Source: Pseudochrobactrum kiredjianiae (GTDB taxonomy: Bacteria; Pseudomonadota; Alphaproteobacteria; Rhizobiales; Rhizobiaceae). Taken from it: a stretch of DNA of 64,000 bases. Position 1 is the stretch's first letter, and each line of letters opens with the position of its first letter. Of the stretch, positions 10,475-19,735 are shown piece after piece. The position numbers were made by a program, and so were the translations under genes. A model generated the notes under the pieces. It worked only from the letters and a program-made list of their open reading frames with translations, did no database searches and had not been told where the DNA came from. Location: NCBI RefSeq assembly GCF_030362795.1, contig NZ_JAUCBM010000008.1:55020-119019 (forward strand). Reading direction: 5' to 3'.

Positions 10475-11710
10475 CTATTTCTTGAGAATAGCGTCTGCTT
10501 TTGCAGCTGCATCTTTCAGCACGGTTTCCGGTTCGCCTTTACCAAGATAAATGCTTTGCATCGCATTGGATGTGATATCAGCGATTTCTTCCCAGCCCGG
10601 AATGATTGGTGCAAAACGGGCATCGGGCAGCAGTGCGGTGAAAGCGGCGAGGTCAGCATTATTCACGTAATAATCCATCTTCGCTTCTTCCTTATTTACC
10701 GGCAGGAAACCTTCTCCCTGCGTGAACTTGGCGCGCCATTCTTTTTGGAACAGAAAGTCGAGGAGCTTCCACGCTTCGTCTTTATTTTTTGAATTCTCAA
10801 ACATCACCACAGAGTCTGTCACGCCATAGGTGCCGCGTGCGCCCGTTGCCCCTGCGGGAATAGCGGCGACGCCATATTTAAGATTTGGCGCTTCTTCCTT
10901 GATCTGATTGGATAAAAACGGCGCGGTAATCATCATGCCGACTTTACCCTGTTTGAAGAGGTTTTGAACATCTTCACGGGCATAGGAGGTTACACCCGGT
11001 TGGGTCAGGCCTTCATCAATCAGAGATTTGTAGAGCTTGGCTGCTTCCAGTGCGCCAGTTGTGCCAAGGCCGGATGTGCCATCCTTATTCAAAATTTCTG
11101 TACCGTATGACCACATGGCATAGTAATAATAGACATCGGTTTCAATCTCTTTGCCCTGTAAGCCAAAGCCGTAATTCTCACCGCCGAGGGCTTTGATTTT
11201 TGCTGCGTCAGCTTTGAGTGTTTCCCAATTTTCGGGCGGATTATTGATGCCTGCTTTGGCAAAAATATCCTTGTTGTAATACATCGCGCGAGCAGAGGCC
11301 GCGATCGGCAGGCCATATGTTTTACCATCCAGAATCGACGGCGAAAGGAATGTTTCAATGAAGCGATCTTTAAAAGCACCATCCATGTAGCCATCAAGCG
11401 GCGCAGCAATGCCTTGTTGCACAAAATCGATCAGCCAGCGTGTGCCGATAATCGAAAGATCGGCATTGGTTCCTGCGGAAATATCGGTGGTCAGTTTCTG
11501 CAATAAAACATCCCACGGAACGATTTCAAATTGTACGGTTATGCCGGGGTTTTCGGCTTCAAAAGCTTTTTTAACATCTTCAAAATAAGGGCCTGTTTTG
11601 GAGCTGTATTCCGCAACAGTCATGCGCACTACACCAGCATTAGCACTCGTACCAAGCGCCAGAATACTTAATCCGGCCAGAAGGCCAGCCTTCCATTTTG
11701 CCTGTGACAT
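10475..11710 (-). CDS. ABC transporter substrate-binding protein, sugar-type (SBP family 1)
   Basis: The 411-residue periplasmic protein has a classic signal peptide: Lys-containing N-region, hydrophobic core [11 protein letters not shown] and cleavage near ANA-G at residue 25. The mature part resembles family 1 extracellular binding proteins, with [21 protein letters not shown] at the front and the GVAAIPAG...[26 protein letters not shown] region typical of CUT1 binders. It is the first gene of the minus-strand unit, with a GAGGGAACG ribosome site before ATG 11710. Its promoter must lie in the 171-bp divergent region with the repeated operator-like motif. It captures the substrate for the two permeases downstream. 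Confidence 0.93.
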   Translation of the reverse strand: MSQAKWKAGLLAGLSILALGTSANAGVVRMTVAEYSSKTGPYFEDVKKAFEAENPGITVQFEIVPWDVLLQKLTTDISAGTNADLSIIGTRWLIDFVQQGIAAPLDGYMDGAFKDRFIETFLSPSILDGKTYGLPIAASARAMYYNKDIFAKAGINNPPENWETLKADAAKIKALGGENYGFGLQGKEIETDVYYYYAMWSYGTEILNKDGTSGLGTTGALEAAKLYKSLIDEGLTQPGVTSYAREDVQNLFKQGKVGMMITAPFLSNQIKEEAPNLKYGVAAIPAGATGARGTYGVTDSVVMFENSKNKDEAWKLLDFLFQKEWRAKFTQGEGFLPVNKEEAKMDYYVNNADLAAFTALLPDARFAPIIPGWEEIADITSNAMQSIYLGKGEPETVLKDAAAKADAILKK

Positions 11711-11754
11711 GTTTCGTTCCCTCGTTATTCGGTAGTTTACCGATTTGTAATTTT

Positions 11755-11825
11755 TGTTGTATTATTACATTATCTTGAATTTTGCAGCTTTCAAGTGCAA
11801 TTTTGTGTTGTAAAATTACATTTTC
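11755..11825. promoter_or_regulatory. Duplicated operator-like motif in divergent promoter region
   Basis: Two near-identical direct repeats, TGTTGTATTATTACATTATC at 11755-11774 and TGTTGTAAAATTACATTTTC at 11806-11825, are spaced 51 bp apart, close to five helical turns. Each contains a near-palindrome TGTA-N4-TACA. A further TGTAAT half-site lies at 11746. RpiR-family regulators such as HexR are known to bind TGTAAT...ATTACA palindromes, and an RpiR gene sits in this cluster at 13760. Binding by that regulator is inference. Confidence 0.55.
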
Positions 11826-11881
11826 GCTTTTACCTTGCATAAATAAGCTGACGCCTAAAGGTCAGATCAAGGGGAGCATTC

Positions 11882-12655
11882 GTGAGATATCCGTTTGAGT
11901 TTGAGAATAAGACCGTTTTGATTACCGGAGCAGGCGGAGGCGTTGGTAACGCCCTGAACGCAATATTCGCATCGCGGGGAGCGAAGGTTATCGGCTGCGA
12001 TAGATCATTAGAAAATATGGCGCATTCTGATTTTCACGCCCGCTATATTTTTGATCTTCTGGACAGGAAGGGCTTGGAAGCAGCTGTCCAGAAAATTTTC
12101 AAGGAAAGCGGTGTGCCGGATATCGTGATTAATAATGCGGGCTGGACACGCGCAGAAACACTGAATGACCTCAATCAAGATAAGATCGAAACAGAAATTG
12201 ATCTCAATCTCACGGCCGTAGCCGCTTTTTCTAATCTGTTAATGCAGGCCATGGCGGAGCGCGGCAATGGTTGTTTTGTGTTTATATCTTCCGTCAATGC
12301 CCTATCGCACTTCGGCAATCCGGCTTATGCCGCTGCAAAAGCCGGCATCAATGCCTTTGCACGCGCTATAGCTGTTGAATATGGTCATAAGGGCGTGCGT
12401 GCCAATGTGGTTTGTCCGGGTTCAATCCGCACCCCTGCATGGGATCACCGCATTAAACAAAACCCACAAGTGCTTGAAAAGCTCAAGCGTCTATATCCCT
12501 TGGGTCGAATTGTTAATGTTGAAGAGGTTGCGGAAGCTGTCGCTTTTCTTGCTTCAGACAGGGCATCCGGCATAACCGGCACTATACTCCCTGTTGATGC
12601 GGGGCTGACGGCAGGGTGTCGCCCGTTTATTGAAGATATTCTCGGAGGCAATTGA
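11882..12655 (+). CDS. SDR-family NAD(P)-dependent oxidoreductase
   Basis: This 257-residue short-chain dehydrogenase has the TGAGGGVG nucleotide-binding motif near residue 16, NNAG after the fourth strand, a catalytic Ser in ISSVN and the YAAAK active-site motif. It then has the PGSIRTP and DAGLTAG regions. The start is GTG at 11882, preceded by AAGGGGAG. It opens the plus-strand half of the divergent ABC cluster and overlaps the ribosome-binding region of the ATPase gene. SDRs in such clusters usually oxidise a hydroxyl of the imported sugar or polyol. The substrate here is unknown. Confidence 0.93.
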   Translation: MRYPFEFENKTVLITGAGGGVGNALNAIFASRGAKVIGCDRSLENMAHSDFHARYIFDLLDRKGLEAAVQKIFKESGVPDIVINNAGWTRAETLNDLNQDKIETEIDLNLTAVAAFSNLLMQAMAERGNGCFVFISSVNALSHFGNPAYAAAKAGINAFARAIAVEYGHKGVRANVVCPGSIRTPAWDHRIKQNPQVLEKLKRLYPLGRIVNVEEVAEAVAFLASDRASGITGTILPVDAGLTAGCRPFIEDILGGN

Positions 12656-12657
12656 TT

Positions 12658-13722
12658 ATGCAGGATGTCTCTTTACGCGGTATTTCAAAGTCTTTTGGTA
12701 ATCTTTCGATTATTAATAATCTTGATCTTGATATTAAGGGCGGCGAGTTTGTCGTTCTCGTAGGCCCCTCAGGCTGTGGTAAGTCCACGCTACTGCGAAT
12801 GATCGCGGGATTAGAGCCGATTTCCGGCGGTGATCTGATCATTGGCGGGCAGCGTGCGAATGATCTCCCTCCGCAAAAACGAAATATTTCGATGGTATTT
12901 CAGTCATACGCATTGTTTCCGCATATGACTGCGCGGGAAAATATCAGTTTCGGACCGCGGATTCGCGGGGAAAATGCAACGGAAACAGCACAGAAAGTTG
13001 ACAGTGCTGCCGCTATTCTAAACCTTCATTCCTATCTCGACCGTTACCCGCGCCAGCTCTCAGGGGGACAGCGCCAACGTGTTGCAATGGGGCGGGCAAT
13101 TGTACGCGACCCCTCGGTTTTTCTGTTTGATGAACCACTGTCGAACCTTGATGCCCAACTGCGTGTCCAGATGCGCACAGAGATAAAGGCGCTGCATCAT
13201 CGTTTGAAGTCAACCGTGATATACGTGACTCATGATCAGATCGAGGCTATGACCATGGCCGACCGGATTGTGGTTATGAGTCAGGGGAAAATCTTGCAAG
13301 TGGGGGCGCCGTTAGATCTCTATGACCGGCCTGCAAATAAATTTGTCGCTGGCTTTCTCGGTTCGCCATCCATGAGCTTCATTCCGGGGCAGATCATAAC
13401 CGGCGCGACGGATAGTCGTTTTCGCACACATGAAGGCGAAGAGATTGTTTTGGCTGATCGTTTAACAGTATCCGGTGAGGCCGAAGCAGGTATCCGACCT
13501 GAAAATTTTGTAATGACTGAGGCAGGACGAGGGGTGACGCTCATTGTAGAGGTTGTTGAGCCGACAGGGCCGGAAACACATATCTATGGACGGATTGCCG
13601 GTGAACCGGTTCGGGTTGTTTTCCGCGAGCGTGTTCATCTTAAATCTGGTGACAGAGTGCCGGTGACAGCCGCACCAAATCATATTCACCTCTTTGATAA
13701 GTCAAGCGGCCTGCCATTATGA
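12658..13722 (+). CDS. ABC transporter ATPase (MalK/UgpC-like)
   Basis: The 354-residue ATPase has Walker [10 protein letters not shown] near residue 36, Q-loop [10 protein letters not shown], signature LSGGQRQRV, Walker [13 protein letters not shown], and a C-terminal TOBE/OB regulatory region (GIRPENF). This is the CUT1 ATPase architecture. ATG 12658 is chosen over a TTG two codons earlier because GGAGG lies at the right distance; the SDR gene stops just before it. It powers the importer whose permeases are encoded on the opposite strand at 8704-10415. Confidence 0.94.
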   Translation: MQDVSLRGISKSFGNLSIINNLDLDIKGGEFVVLVGPSGCGKSTLLRMIAGLEPISGGDLIIGGQRANDLPPQKRNISMVFQSYALFPHMTARENISFGPRIRGENATETAQKVDSAAAILNLHSYLDRYPRQLSGGQRQRVAMGRAIVRDPSVFLFDEPLSNLDAQLRVQMRTEIKALHHRLKSTVIYVTHDQIEAMTMADRIVVMSQGKILQVGAPLDLYDRPANKFVAGFLGSPSMSFIPGQIITGATDSRFRTHEGEEIVLADRLTVSGEAEAGIRPENFVMTEAGRGVTLIVEVVEPTGPETHIYGRIAGEPVRVVFRERVHLKSGDRVPVTAAPNHIHLFDKSSGLPL

Positions 13723-13759
13723 GACGTGGCAACAGGCGATACGCCAATATGAGAACTGA

Positions 13760-14641
13760 ATGAATAGCGTTGCAGATATTATAACACAGCTTCACGCCGT
13801 GGCTCAGGAGGGATCAAAGTCAGACAGGCGCTTGGCAGCACTGGTCTTGGCAGATCCGGATTATGCTTCTAAAGCTGCAATTGCAGAGATTGCAGTTCGT
13901 GCGGGCGTCAGTGAACCAACGGTTACACGCTTTTGCAGGACAGTCGGTTGTGATGGTATTCGTGAGTTTAAATTTTTTCTGGCACAAGCTCTTGCCTTTG
14001 GCGGGCAATATCTGAGCGCTGAAATACCAGCCCGCGATGCGGATGAAAGTCGTATTGTGACAGCGGTTACCACTGCTGCAATCGCTGCAATACAACGTGC
14101 AAGCGATGGGCTGGATACAATTACTCTGATGAGGGTTGCGGAAAGGCTCGCAACTTCTGGGCATGTCCTATGTCTTGGTTCAGGCGGGACCTCATCTATG
14201 CTGGCAACGGAAATGCAGAACCGTTTGTTTCGGCTAGGCCTTTCTGTGAGCGCGCATGTTGATGGTCAGTTGCAACGTATGTATGCCGCTGTTGCAACCC
14301 GCGATACGATTGTGATTGCATTTTCTGTGTCGGGATATGCACGTTCTGTGGTTGAAGCGCTGAATGTGGCACGACAATATGGTGCGGAGACCATAGCTAT
14401 TACTGCGCCAAATTCTGATCTTGCGAAAGCTGCGGATGTTCTGATCCCTTATCAGGTGAATGAAGATGGCAATATTTATAAGCCTTCATCATCCCGATAT
14501 GCCCTGCTAACCATTCTCGATATTATTGCGACTGCGACAGCTGAGGCGAGGGGGCCGCAGGTTTTAGAAAGCCTGCGTCGTATTAAACACAGTTTGAATA
14601 CGCTTAAAATTGATGATCCGAACTTACCATTAGGGGATTAA
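13760..14641 (+). CDS. RpiR/MurR family transcriptional regulator
   Basis: The 293-residue regulator has an N-terminal helix-turn-helix of the RpiR type (AAIAEIAVRAGVSEPTVTRFCRTVGCDGIREFK, about residues 38-72) and a C-terminal SIS sugar-phosphate isomerase-like domain (LCLGSGGTSSMLATEMQNRLFRLG and the VIAFSVSGYARSVVEA segment). The SIS domain normally senses a phosphorylated sugar or related metabolite. It is 37 bp after the ATPase gene in the same direction and probably controls both halves of the cluster through the repeated TGTA...TACA motifs at 11755-11825. Local control is inferred. Confidence 0.93.
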   Translation: MNSVADIITQLHAVAQEGSKSDRRLAALVLADPDYASKAAIAEIAVRAGVSEPTVTRFCRTVGCDGIREFKFFLAQALAFGGQYLSAEIPARDADESRIVTAVTTAAIAAIQRASDGLDTITLMRVAERLATSGHVLCLGSGGTSSMLATEMQNRLFRLGLSVSAHVDGQLQRMYAAVATRDTIVIAFSVSGYARSVVEALNVARQYGAETIAITAPNSDLAKAADVLIPYQVNEDGNIYKPSSSRYALLTILDIIATATAEARGPQVLESLRRIKHSLNTLKIDDPNLPLGD

Positions 14642-14686
14642 TCCCTGCGTAGGACGACCATTAAAAACAAAAATCGGAGTGCAAAC

Positions 14687-15154
14687 ATGAAAAGTGCTGT
14701 TAATCCATTTGATGGGGACAAAGATCGCGCACAAATCTGGGAGATGCTCGTTCGACGCGATATAGAAGCGTTTGTCGCGCAGGATTGGTCAGTGGTGGCG
14801 GATGATTTTGATGAAATGCGCTTTCTGGGGATTCATGCCCATGGTGAACATAATCCGGATAAATGGGATGCAGCGTTTCCGGCTCTATCGGTCTATCGGG
14901 ATGAGTGGTTACGACAGGCCGCTGTAAGTGCTGCAACAGATTATGCTGAACCTTTGCGCGAGGGCATATTGCGCGCTACTGATCTAAGCACAATTGATAT
15001 TACGGGCACTATTGCTGTTGCTCGCAAAAAATTCAACGGCACAATTGCGAAAACAGATGGCTCTGCGGATATTCTCAAATGGCAGACACTCTACTTTTGC
15101 CGCCATGACAATATACGCTGGAAAATTACAGGTTTTATTGGGTATATGGCGTGA
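14687..15154 (+). CDS. Hypothetical protein, possibly NTF2/SnoaL-like fold
   Basis: The 155-residue soluble protein has no signal peptide or membrane segment. Features visible are an early RRDIEAFVAQDWSVVADDF helix pair and a C-terminal strand rich in aromatics, ending WKITGFIGYMA. The pattern of an N-terminal helix with a D-W-x-x-V/D-x-F motif followed by a curved sheet and a final WKI strand is reminiscent of NTF2-like small-molecule-binding proteins. That is a guess from pattern. It is the last gene of the plus-strand part of the RpiR/ABC cluster, with GGAG before its ATG, so a role in the same pathway is likely. It ends 16 bp from the convergent kynA. Confidence 0.7.
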   Translation: MKSAVNPFDGDKDRAQIWEMLVRRDIEAFVAQDWSVVADDFDEMRFLGIHAHGEHNPDKWDAAFPALSVYRDEWLRQAAVSAATDYAEPLREGILRATDLSTIDITGTIAVARKKFNGTIAKTDGSADILKWQTLYFCRHDNIRWKITGFIGYMA

Positions 15155-15170
15155 GTTTTCTTGCAAGGCT

Positions 15171-16007
15171 TTATAGCTCAGTACGTACTTTCCAAAGTTC
15201 AGGAAATAGCACAACTTCGAGCATTTTTCGCAGATAAGAGACGCCGCCGGTGCCGCCGGTGCCGCGTTTCAGGCCGATAATGCGCTCAACAGTTGTCACG
15301 TGATTAAAGCGCCAGCGCCGGAAATAATCCTCAAAATCAACCAGCTTTTCTGCCAGCTCATAAAGCTGCCAGTATTTTTCCGGTGCCTGATAAATCTGTT
15401 TCCACGCATCGAGAACCTGTTCATTTTCTGTGCGCTTTTCACGCCAGTCTGTGCGGGTCGCATCGGCGCCGATATCGAAACCATTGCGTGCCAGTAACAG
15501 CAAGGCTTCATCGTAGAGACTTGGTGCAGCCAGTATGCCTTCCAGTAAAGCGGAAATATCTTCACGATGTGCATGGGGTTGCAACATGGCGATGTTGCGA
15601 TTGCCCGCTAAAAATTCAATCATCCGGTATTGATAAGACTGAAAGCCTGATGACTGACCAAGTGAATTACGAAATTCCGTATATTCACTCGGAGTCATGG
15701 TGCGCAAAACATCCCAGGCATTGTTGAGCTGCTCAAAAATTCGTGCAACCCGTGTCAGCATTTTAAAAGCCGGTTGGGGCTGATCGTTGCGGATACAGGT
15801 AATAGCCGACCGAATTTCATGAATAGCCAGTTTCATCCAGAGTTCTGAGGCCTGATGCTGAATAATGAACAGCAGCTCATCATGGGCTTGCGAGAGCGGT
15901 GCCTGTGCATCCAGAATTTTGTCCAAAGACAAATAATCGCCATAGGACATGCGGTCTTTGAAAGACATTTGCGCGCCTTCTTTTGAAGGATCATAAGTCA
16001 TTGTCAT
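15171..16007 (-). CDS. kynA: Tryptophan 2,3-dioxygenase
   Basis: The 278-residue haem dioxygenase opens the indole ring of L-tryptophan to N-formylkynurenine, the first step of the kynurenine pathway. Visible signatures are [16 protein letters not shown], the substrate-pocket segment [30 protein letters not shown], and the C-terminal haem-ligand region [12 protein letters not shown] followed by [12 protein letters not shown] 16007 is used. ATG 15968, with AAGAAGG upstream, is a possible alternative giving a protein 13 residues shorter. It follows the GntR regulator gene on the same strand. The remaining pathway genes lie divergently beyond the regulator. Confidence 0.96.
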   Translation of the reverse strand: MTMTYDPSKEGAQMSFKDRMSYGDYLSLDKILDAQAPLSQAHDELLFIIQHQASELWMKLAIHEIRSAITCIRNDQPQPAFKMLTRVARIFEQLNNAWDVLRTMTPSEYTEFRNSLGQSSGFQSYQYRMIEFLAGNRNIAMLQPHAHREDISALLEGILAAPSLYDEALLLLARNGFDIGADATRTDWREKRTENEQVLDAWKQIYQAPEKYWQLYELAEKLVDFEDYFRRWRFNHVTTVERIIGLKRGTGGTGGVSYLRKMLEVVLFPELWKVRTEL

Positions 16008-16061
16008 GTCACATGTACCTTATTGATTGTCAGATGGACGTCGGAAACGGATCACATAATT

Positions 16062-16790
16062 TTACTTTATGCTGGATTCGGATTGCAGATAAACATCAAG
16101 CGTATAGCCGATATGCTCGCTCATCAGCCTGCGTGCGCTCTCCGTATCTCTGTTGAGCACTGCATTCATTAATTCAGTGTGATGTGCCAGTCCCATAGCT
16201 TCTTCGAGTGCAGCAGAGGCATGCTGTCCGGCTTCATCCAGCACTGCTGCTGCACGGATTGTGGGAGCAAGACTTAAAAAACGATGGTGCCGACGCAGCT
16301 GGAACCAAAGAGCTGTATAAAAATGCTTGAGCCAGTTTGATGTTGCCGCACTGAGCAATGCATTGTGAAAGGCAGTGTGCCTTTCTTCCCACTCATCAAT
16401 TGCTGCTTCAGATACATTTCCCGATGAGATTGTGCATCGTGACAGACGATAATGACTGGTGACAATTGCTGCCTCCCAATCATCATCTCCGCGCTGCATA
16501 GATTCAAGCAAAAGCGGTATTTCAACAACCATCCGCGCTTGAGTTAAATCTTCAAGCTCAGCCTGAGACACCGGCGCAACTGCAAAGCCCCGATTACTGG
16601 AAGCGGTTACAAGTTTCTCAGCCTCAAGACGTGATAATGCTTCTCGCAGTGGCGTCCAGCCAAAATCATACTGTTCGAGCAAGGTTTTTAATTTCAGCGG
16701 TGCACCAGGGCGTAACCGCACCGATAAAATATCGCTGCGCAGTTGTTGATAAGCCTGCTGGGTTTTTGTTGAAATTTCATTGTCTTGCAT
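16062..16790 (-). CDS. GntR family (FCD-type) transcriptional regulator
   Basis: The 242-residue regulator has an N-terminal winged helix (TQQAYQQLRSDILSVRLRPGAPLKLKTL, then WTPLREALSRLEAEKLV) and a C-terminal all-helical FCD effector domain with FHNALLSAATSNW and a late HTELMNAVLNRD. The start ATG 16790 is preceded by GGAGGCGG. It lies between kynA and the divergent tryptophan-type importer. The intergenic region has a perfect 9-bp inverted repeat overlapping both promoters, so it is the likely local regulator of kynurenine catabolism. The effector, perhaps tryptophan or kynurenine, is inferred. Confidence 0.93.
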   Translation of the reverse strand: MQDNEISTKTQQAYQQLRSDILSVRLRPGAPLKLKTLLEQYDFGWTPLREALSRLEAEKLVTASSNRGFAVAPVSQAELEDLTQARMVVEIPLLLESMQRGDDDWEAAIVTSHYRLSRCTISSGNVSEAAIDEWEERHTAFHNALLSAATSNWLKHFYTALWFQLRRHHRFLSLAPTIRAAAVLDEAGQHASAALEEAMGLAHHTELMNAVLNRDTESARRLMSEHIGYTLDVYLQSESSIK

Positions 16791-16815
16791 CGTTTGGCCG
16801 CCTCCAAGTAGCTAA

Positions 16816-16886
16816 AATATATATTTCATCGGCTTTATGTCAATAATATATATAGTTATTGACACGCGACTGAAGGCGAATACACT
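16816..16886. promoter_or_regulatory. Symmetric divergent promoters with shared operator palindrome
   Basis: A perfect inverted repeat TGTCAATAA-N9-TTATTGACA lies at 16838-16864. Each arm contains a consensus -35 box TTGACA. Rightward, TTGACA (16859-16864) with a 16-bp spacer reaches TACACT (16881-16886) ahead of the importer genes. Leftward, TTGACA (16843-16838) with a 16-bp spacer reaches TATATT (16821-16816) ahead of the GntR gene. A dimeric repressor bound here would cover both -35 boxes. The layout is seen directly; the identity of the binder (the GntR protein) is inference. Confidence 0.7.
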
Positions 16887-16934
16887 GCCCTAACGCTGTA
16901 AAATAAGCAGCATCGCCAATAATGGGGATATAAA

Positions 16935-17915
16935 ATGGGAACTATTCGTAAAGTTACTTTTTTGAGCGCTATCATTGCGGGTGTATTCGCAGCATCCCTT
17001 GCGCTGGCTGATCCAATTAAAGTTGGGATCGCCAATTTCGGTGAACATCCGCAGCTTAATACGGCTGTTCAAGGCTTCAAGAAGGCACTGACTGCGGCCG
17101 GATATGTGGAAGGAAAGGATGTGGTTTACAGCGAAAGCCATACCAATTTTGACATATCACTAGTGCCGCAAATGATCGCTAAGCTGGAAGCAGAAAAGCC
17201 AAAACTTATTTATACGATTACCACGCCAGTTTCGCAGGTCGCCAAAAAAGCACTGTTAGGATCAGGTATTCCGGTGGTCTTTGCTGCAGTAACTGATCCG
17301 GTGGACGCAAAACTTGTCCCTTCATTGGACGCGGGTGATAAAGGCATGACCGGTGCAACAGACTTGCAGGATGTTGCTGCCATTATGGCCTTCACAAAGA
17401 AGCTGCTGCCGAATGCAAGTCGTTTTGGTGTGGCCTATAATCCGGGTGAAGCGAATGACGTGGCTCTGCTTCGCAAATTTGAAGAGGCCGGAAGCGGTGC
17501 TGGTTTCACGGTCGTTCCGGTAGGCATTGATAATATTAACGACGTTCAGCAGCGTATCACTGCTTTTTCCGGAAAAGTGGACGTTATTTATACGCCTGGA
17601 TCGAACCTTTTGCAGCCTGCTATTGCTGCAGTTGCCGCCGCGGCCCGTCAAATCTCTGTGCCTGTTATGAATGTGGATGAGAGCGCGGTCACCAATCATA
17701 TTGTTCCGGCAAGCTTTGCAGTGAATTATGAGCAGGTTGGAGAAAATGCAGGTAAAATTGCCGCTGAAATTCTCAAAGGCAAAGCACCTGAGACCATTCC
17801 GCCTTCACGTCCGACCTATGAAGACCACAGGCCGCTGATTTCAAAAAAAGCGCTCACAACTTTTGGCATAACGCTCCCAGAAGCACTGGCTGATTGCAAT
17901 TGCTTCGTTGAATGA
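16935..17915 (+). CDS. ABC transporter substrate-binding protein, TrpX-like
   Basis: The 326-residue periplasmic binder has a signal peptide (GTIRKVTFLSAIIAGVFAASLALA, cleavage near residue 25). The mature part is of the ABC_sub_bind family: IKVGIANFGEHPQLNTAVQGFKKAL, YTITTPVSQVAKK, GIPVVFAAVTDPV, FGVAYNPGEAND and a terminal DHRPLISKKALTTFGI. Members beside tryptophan genes (TrpX) bind tryptophan or related aromatic amino acids. The start ATG 16935 follows GGGGAT. It is the first gene of the plus-strand unit running into kynureninase, which supports tryptophan or kynurenine as substrate. The exact ligand is inferred. Confidence 0.92.
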   Translation: MGTIRKVTFLSAIIAGVFAASLALADPIKVGIANFGEHPQLNTAVQGFKKALTAAGYVEGKDVVYSESHTNFDISLVPQMIAKLEAEKPKLIYTITTPVSQVAKKALLGSGIPVVFAAVTDPVDAKLVPSLDAGDKGMTGATDLQDVAAIMAFTKKLLPNASRFGVAYNPGEANDVALLRKFEEAGSGAGFTVVPVGIDNINDVQQRITAFSGKVDVIYTPGSNLLQPAIAAVAAAARQISVPVMNVDESAVTNHIVPASFAVNYEQVGENAGKIAAEILKGKAPETIPPSRPTYEDHRPLISKKALTTFGITLPEALADCNCFVE

Positions 17916-17990
17916 TCTTGTCTCCACATGTGTGTAGAACAGGCTGCATTGCCGTGTAATGCAGCCCAATCCGGTACAGGGGAGCAAAAA

Positions 17991-18770
17991 ATGCTTGAAA
18001 TCAAATCAGCTCGTAAGGTTTTCTATAAAGGTCAGGCTGACGAAAAAGTTGCGCTTGATGATCTTTCATTGTCGCTGGCCACAGGCGAATTTGGCATTGT
18101 TATCGGCTCAAACGGCGCCGGTAAAAGCAGTATGTTGAATGCCATATCCGGTGCGCTGCAACTGGATAGCGGTCAGATTATTATCAATGGTGATGATGTA
18201 ACTGCAATGCCTGTTCACAAACGCGCGCTCCGTCTTGCGCGCGTTTTTCAGGATCCGATGCGTGGTACAGCAGCCAGCATGACTGTGGCTGAAAATATGC
18301 TGCTTGCAGAATTGCGCAGCTCGAAGCGTTCCTTCCGCAATGGTTTGAACGCGGGTCGAATTGCGGCTTATAAAGAACGCCTGACCCTTCTTGGATTAGG
18401 GCTTGAAGACCGGCTGAACACGCGGGTTGAATTATTATCGGGCGGGCAACGGCAATCCCTGTCACTCATAATGGCAGTAGGTGGCTCACCCGATCTGCTT
18501 TTGCTGGATGAGCATACTGCCGCGCTTGATCCGCGCACCGCAGATATTGTCATGCAGGCAACAGTTCGGGCTGTGAACGCTCTGAAGCTGACCACGTTAA
18601 TGGTGACCCATAATATGCAACATGCTGTTGATTTTGGTAACCGCATTCTCATGCTAAATGCAGGACGTGTTCATCTGGAAATTGCCGGTACGCAGAAAGA
18701 ACAGACCAGTATTCCTGATCTGATTAATCATTTTTCCATCAAATCTGACCATATGTTACTGGCGAGCTGA
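17991..18770 (+). CDS. ABC transporter ATPase for TrpXYZ-like system
   Basis: The 259-residue ATPase has Walker A GSNGAGKSS, signature LSGGQRQSL and Walker B LLLLDEHTAALDP, with the H-switch in MVTHNMQHAVDFGNR. The Glu-His after Walker B and the THNM segment are typical of the ATPases paired with ABC_sub_bind proteins. ATG 17991 is chosen because AGGGGAGC sits just upstream; an in-frame ATG at 17928 lacks this. It sits between the binding protein and permease genes and energises aromatic amino-acid uptake at the inner membrane. Confidence 0.92.
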   Translation: MLEIKSARKVFYKGQADEKVALDDLSLSLATGEFGIVIGSNGAGKSSMLNAISGALQLDSGQIIINGDDVTAMPVHKRALRLARVFQDPMRGTAASMTVAENMLLAELRSSKRSFRNGLNAGRIAAYKERLTLLGLGLEDRLNTRVELLSGGQRQSLSLIMAVGGSPDLLLLDEHTAALDPRTADIVMQATVRAVNALKLTTLMVTHNMQHAVDFGNRILMLNAGRVHLEIAGTQKEQTSIPDLINHFSIKSDHMLLAS

Positions 18771-18774
18771 AGTA

Positions 18775-19695
18775 ATGGATTTTATTCAAAATATTCTTAC
18801 CAGTTTTATCGCTCTTGTGCCGGTTACGCTTGCACAAAGTCTCATTCTGGCTTTTGTTGTCCTCGGGATCATGATCCCGTTTCGGATGCTCAATTTTCCG
18901 GATTTAACCAGCGAAGGGGCATTTCCGCTCGGTGGTTGTGTTTGCGGGGTGATGCTGGCGTCTGGTTTTGCGGCGCCTGTGGCTATCGCAGGCGCTCTGC
19001 TTGCCGGTTTTGTTGCAGGCTCGTGTACGGCTTTCATCCATTTGCGGTTTCGTATTCATACACTTTTGGCCGGTATTTTAATGATGACGATGCTCTATAG
19101 CATCAATCTGCGCATCATGGGTAAATCCAACCTCTCTGTTTTCGGCACACCGACCGTTTTTGACTGGGTGCCATTTACCACGCCCGGTTTTGCGGCCAGT
19201 AAAATTATTATTGCCGGCCTGTTGGGACTGCTCGTTTTGATAGGGCTGAACAGTTTTTTCAAAACCGAAAAAGGCACCGCAATGCGTGCCGTTGGTGCCA
19301 ATCCTGACATGGCTGAAGCGCAAGGCATTAATGTCTGGGTTGCAACCATTGGTGGCGTCGGGCTTGCCGGTGCTTTCTCTGCCGCTGGCGGCGCACTCAT
19401 GGTGCAATCGCAAGGCTTTGCCGATGTGAATATGGGGTTGGGCATTCTTATTAATGGGCTGGCTTCCCTGATGATCGGTGAAGCGCTTGTTGGCAAACAG
19501 ACCGTATTCCGGCAGCTGCTTGCACCCTTTATTGGGGCAATCGTCTATTACCAGCTTGTGTCTCTCTGCTTGGCCGCTGGCATGCCACCGCCGGATTTGA
19601 AACTCGCAACCGGATTATTCGTTCTCGCGATGCTGGCACTTCCAAGTCTGCGCCGTAGTCGTGGTCCTGCACCCGCCCGCGAAGTTCTTCGATAA
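18775..19695 (+). CDS. ABC transporter permease for TrpXYZ-like system
   Basis: The 306-residue permease has eight to nine hydrophobic segments and the LNFPDLTSEGAFPLGG motif diagnostic of permeases that accompany ABC_sub_bind proteins (branched-chain permease superfamily). The cytoplasmic loop has TAMRAVGANPDMAEAQGIN. The gene begins 4 bp after the ATPase stop. It completes an importer of the TrpXYZ type, placed directly upstream of kynureninase. Confidence 0.92.
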   Translation: MDFIQNILTSFIALVPVTLAQSLILAFVVLGIMIPFRMLNFPDLTSEGAFPLGGCVCGVMLASGFAAPVAIAGALLAGFVAGSCTAFIHLRFRIHTLLAGILMMTMLYSINLRIMGKSNLSVFGTPTVFDWVPFTTPGFAASKIIIAGLLGLLVLIGLNSFFKTEKGTAMRAVGANPDMAEAQGINVWVATIGGVGLAGAFSAAGGALMVQSQGFADVNMGLGILINGLASLMIGEALVGKQTVFRQLLAPFIGAIVYYQLVSLCLAAGMPPPDLKLATGLFVLAMLALPSLRRSRGPAPAREVLR

Positions 19696-19735
19696 AGCAG
19701 TTTTCGATACTGCTCTGATACAGGAAAGATAAGTT

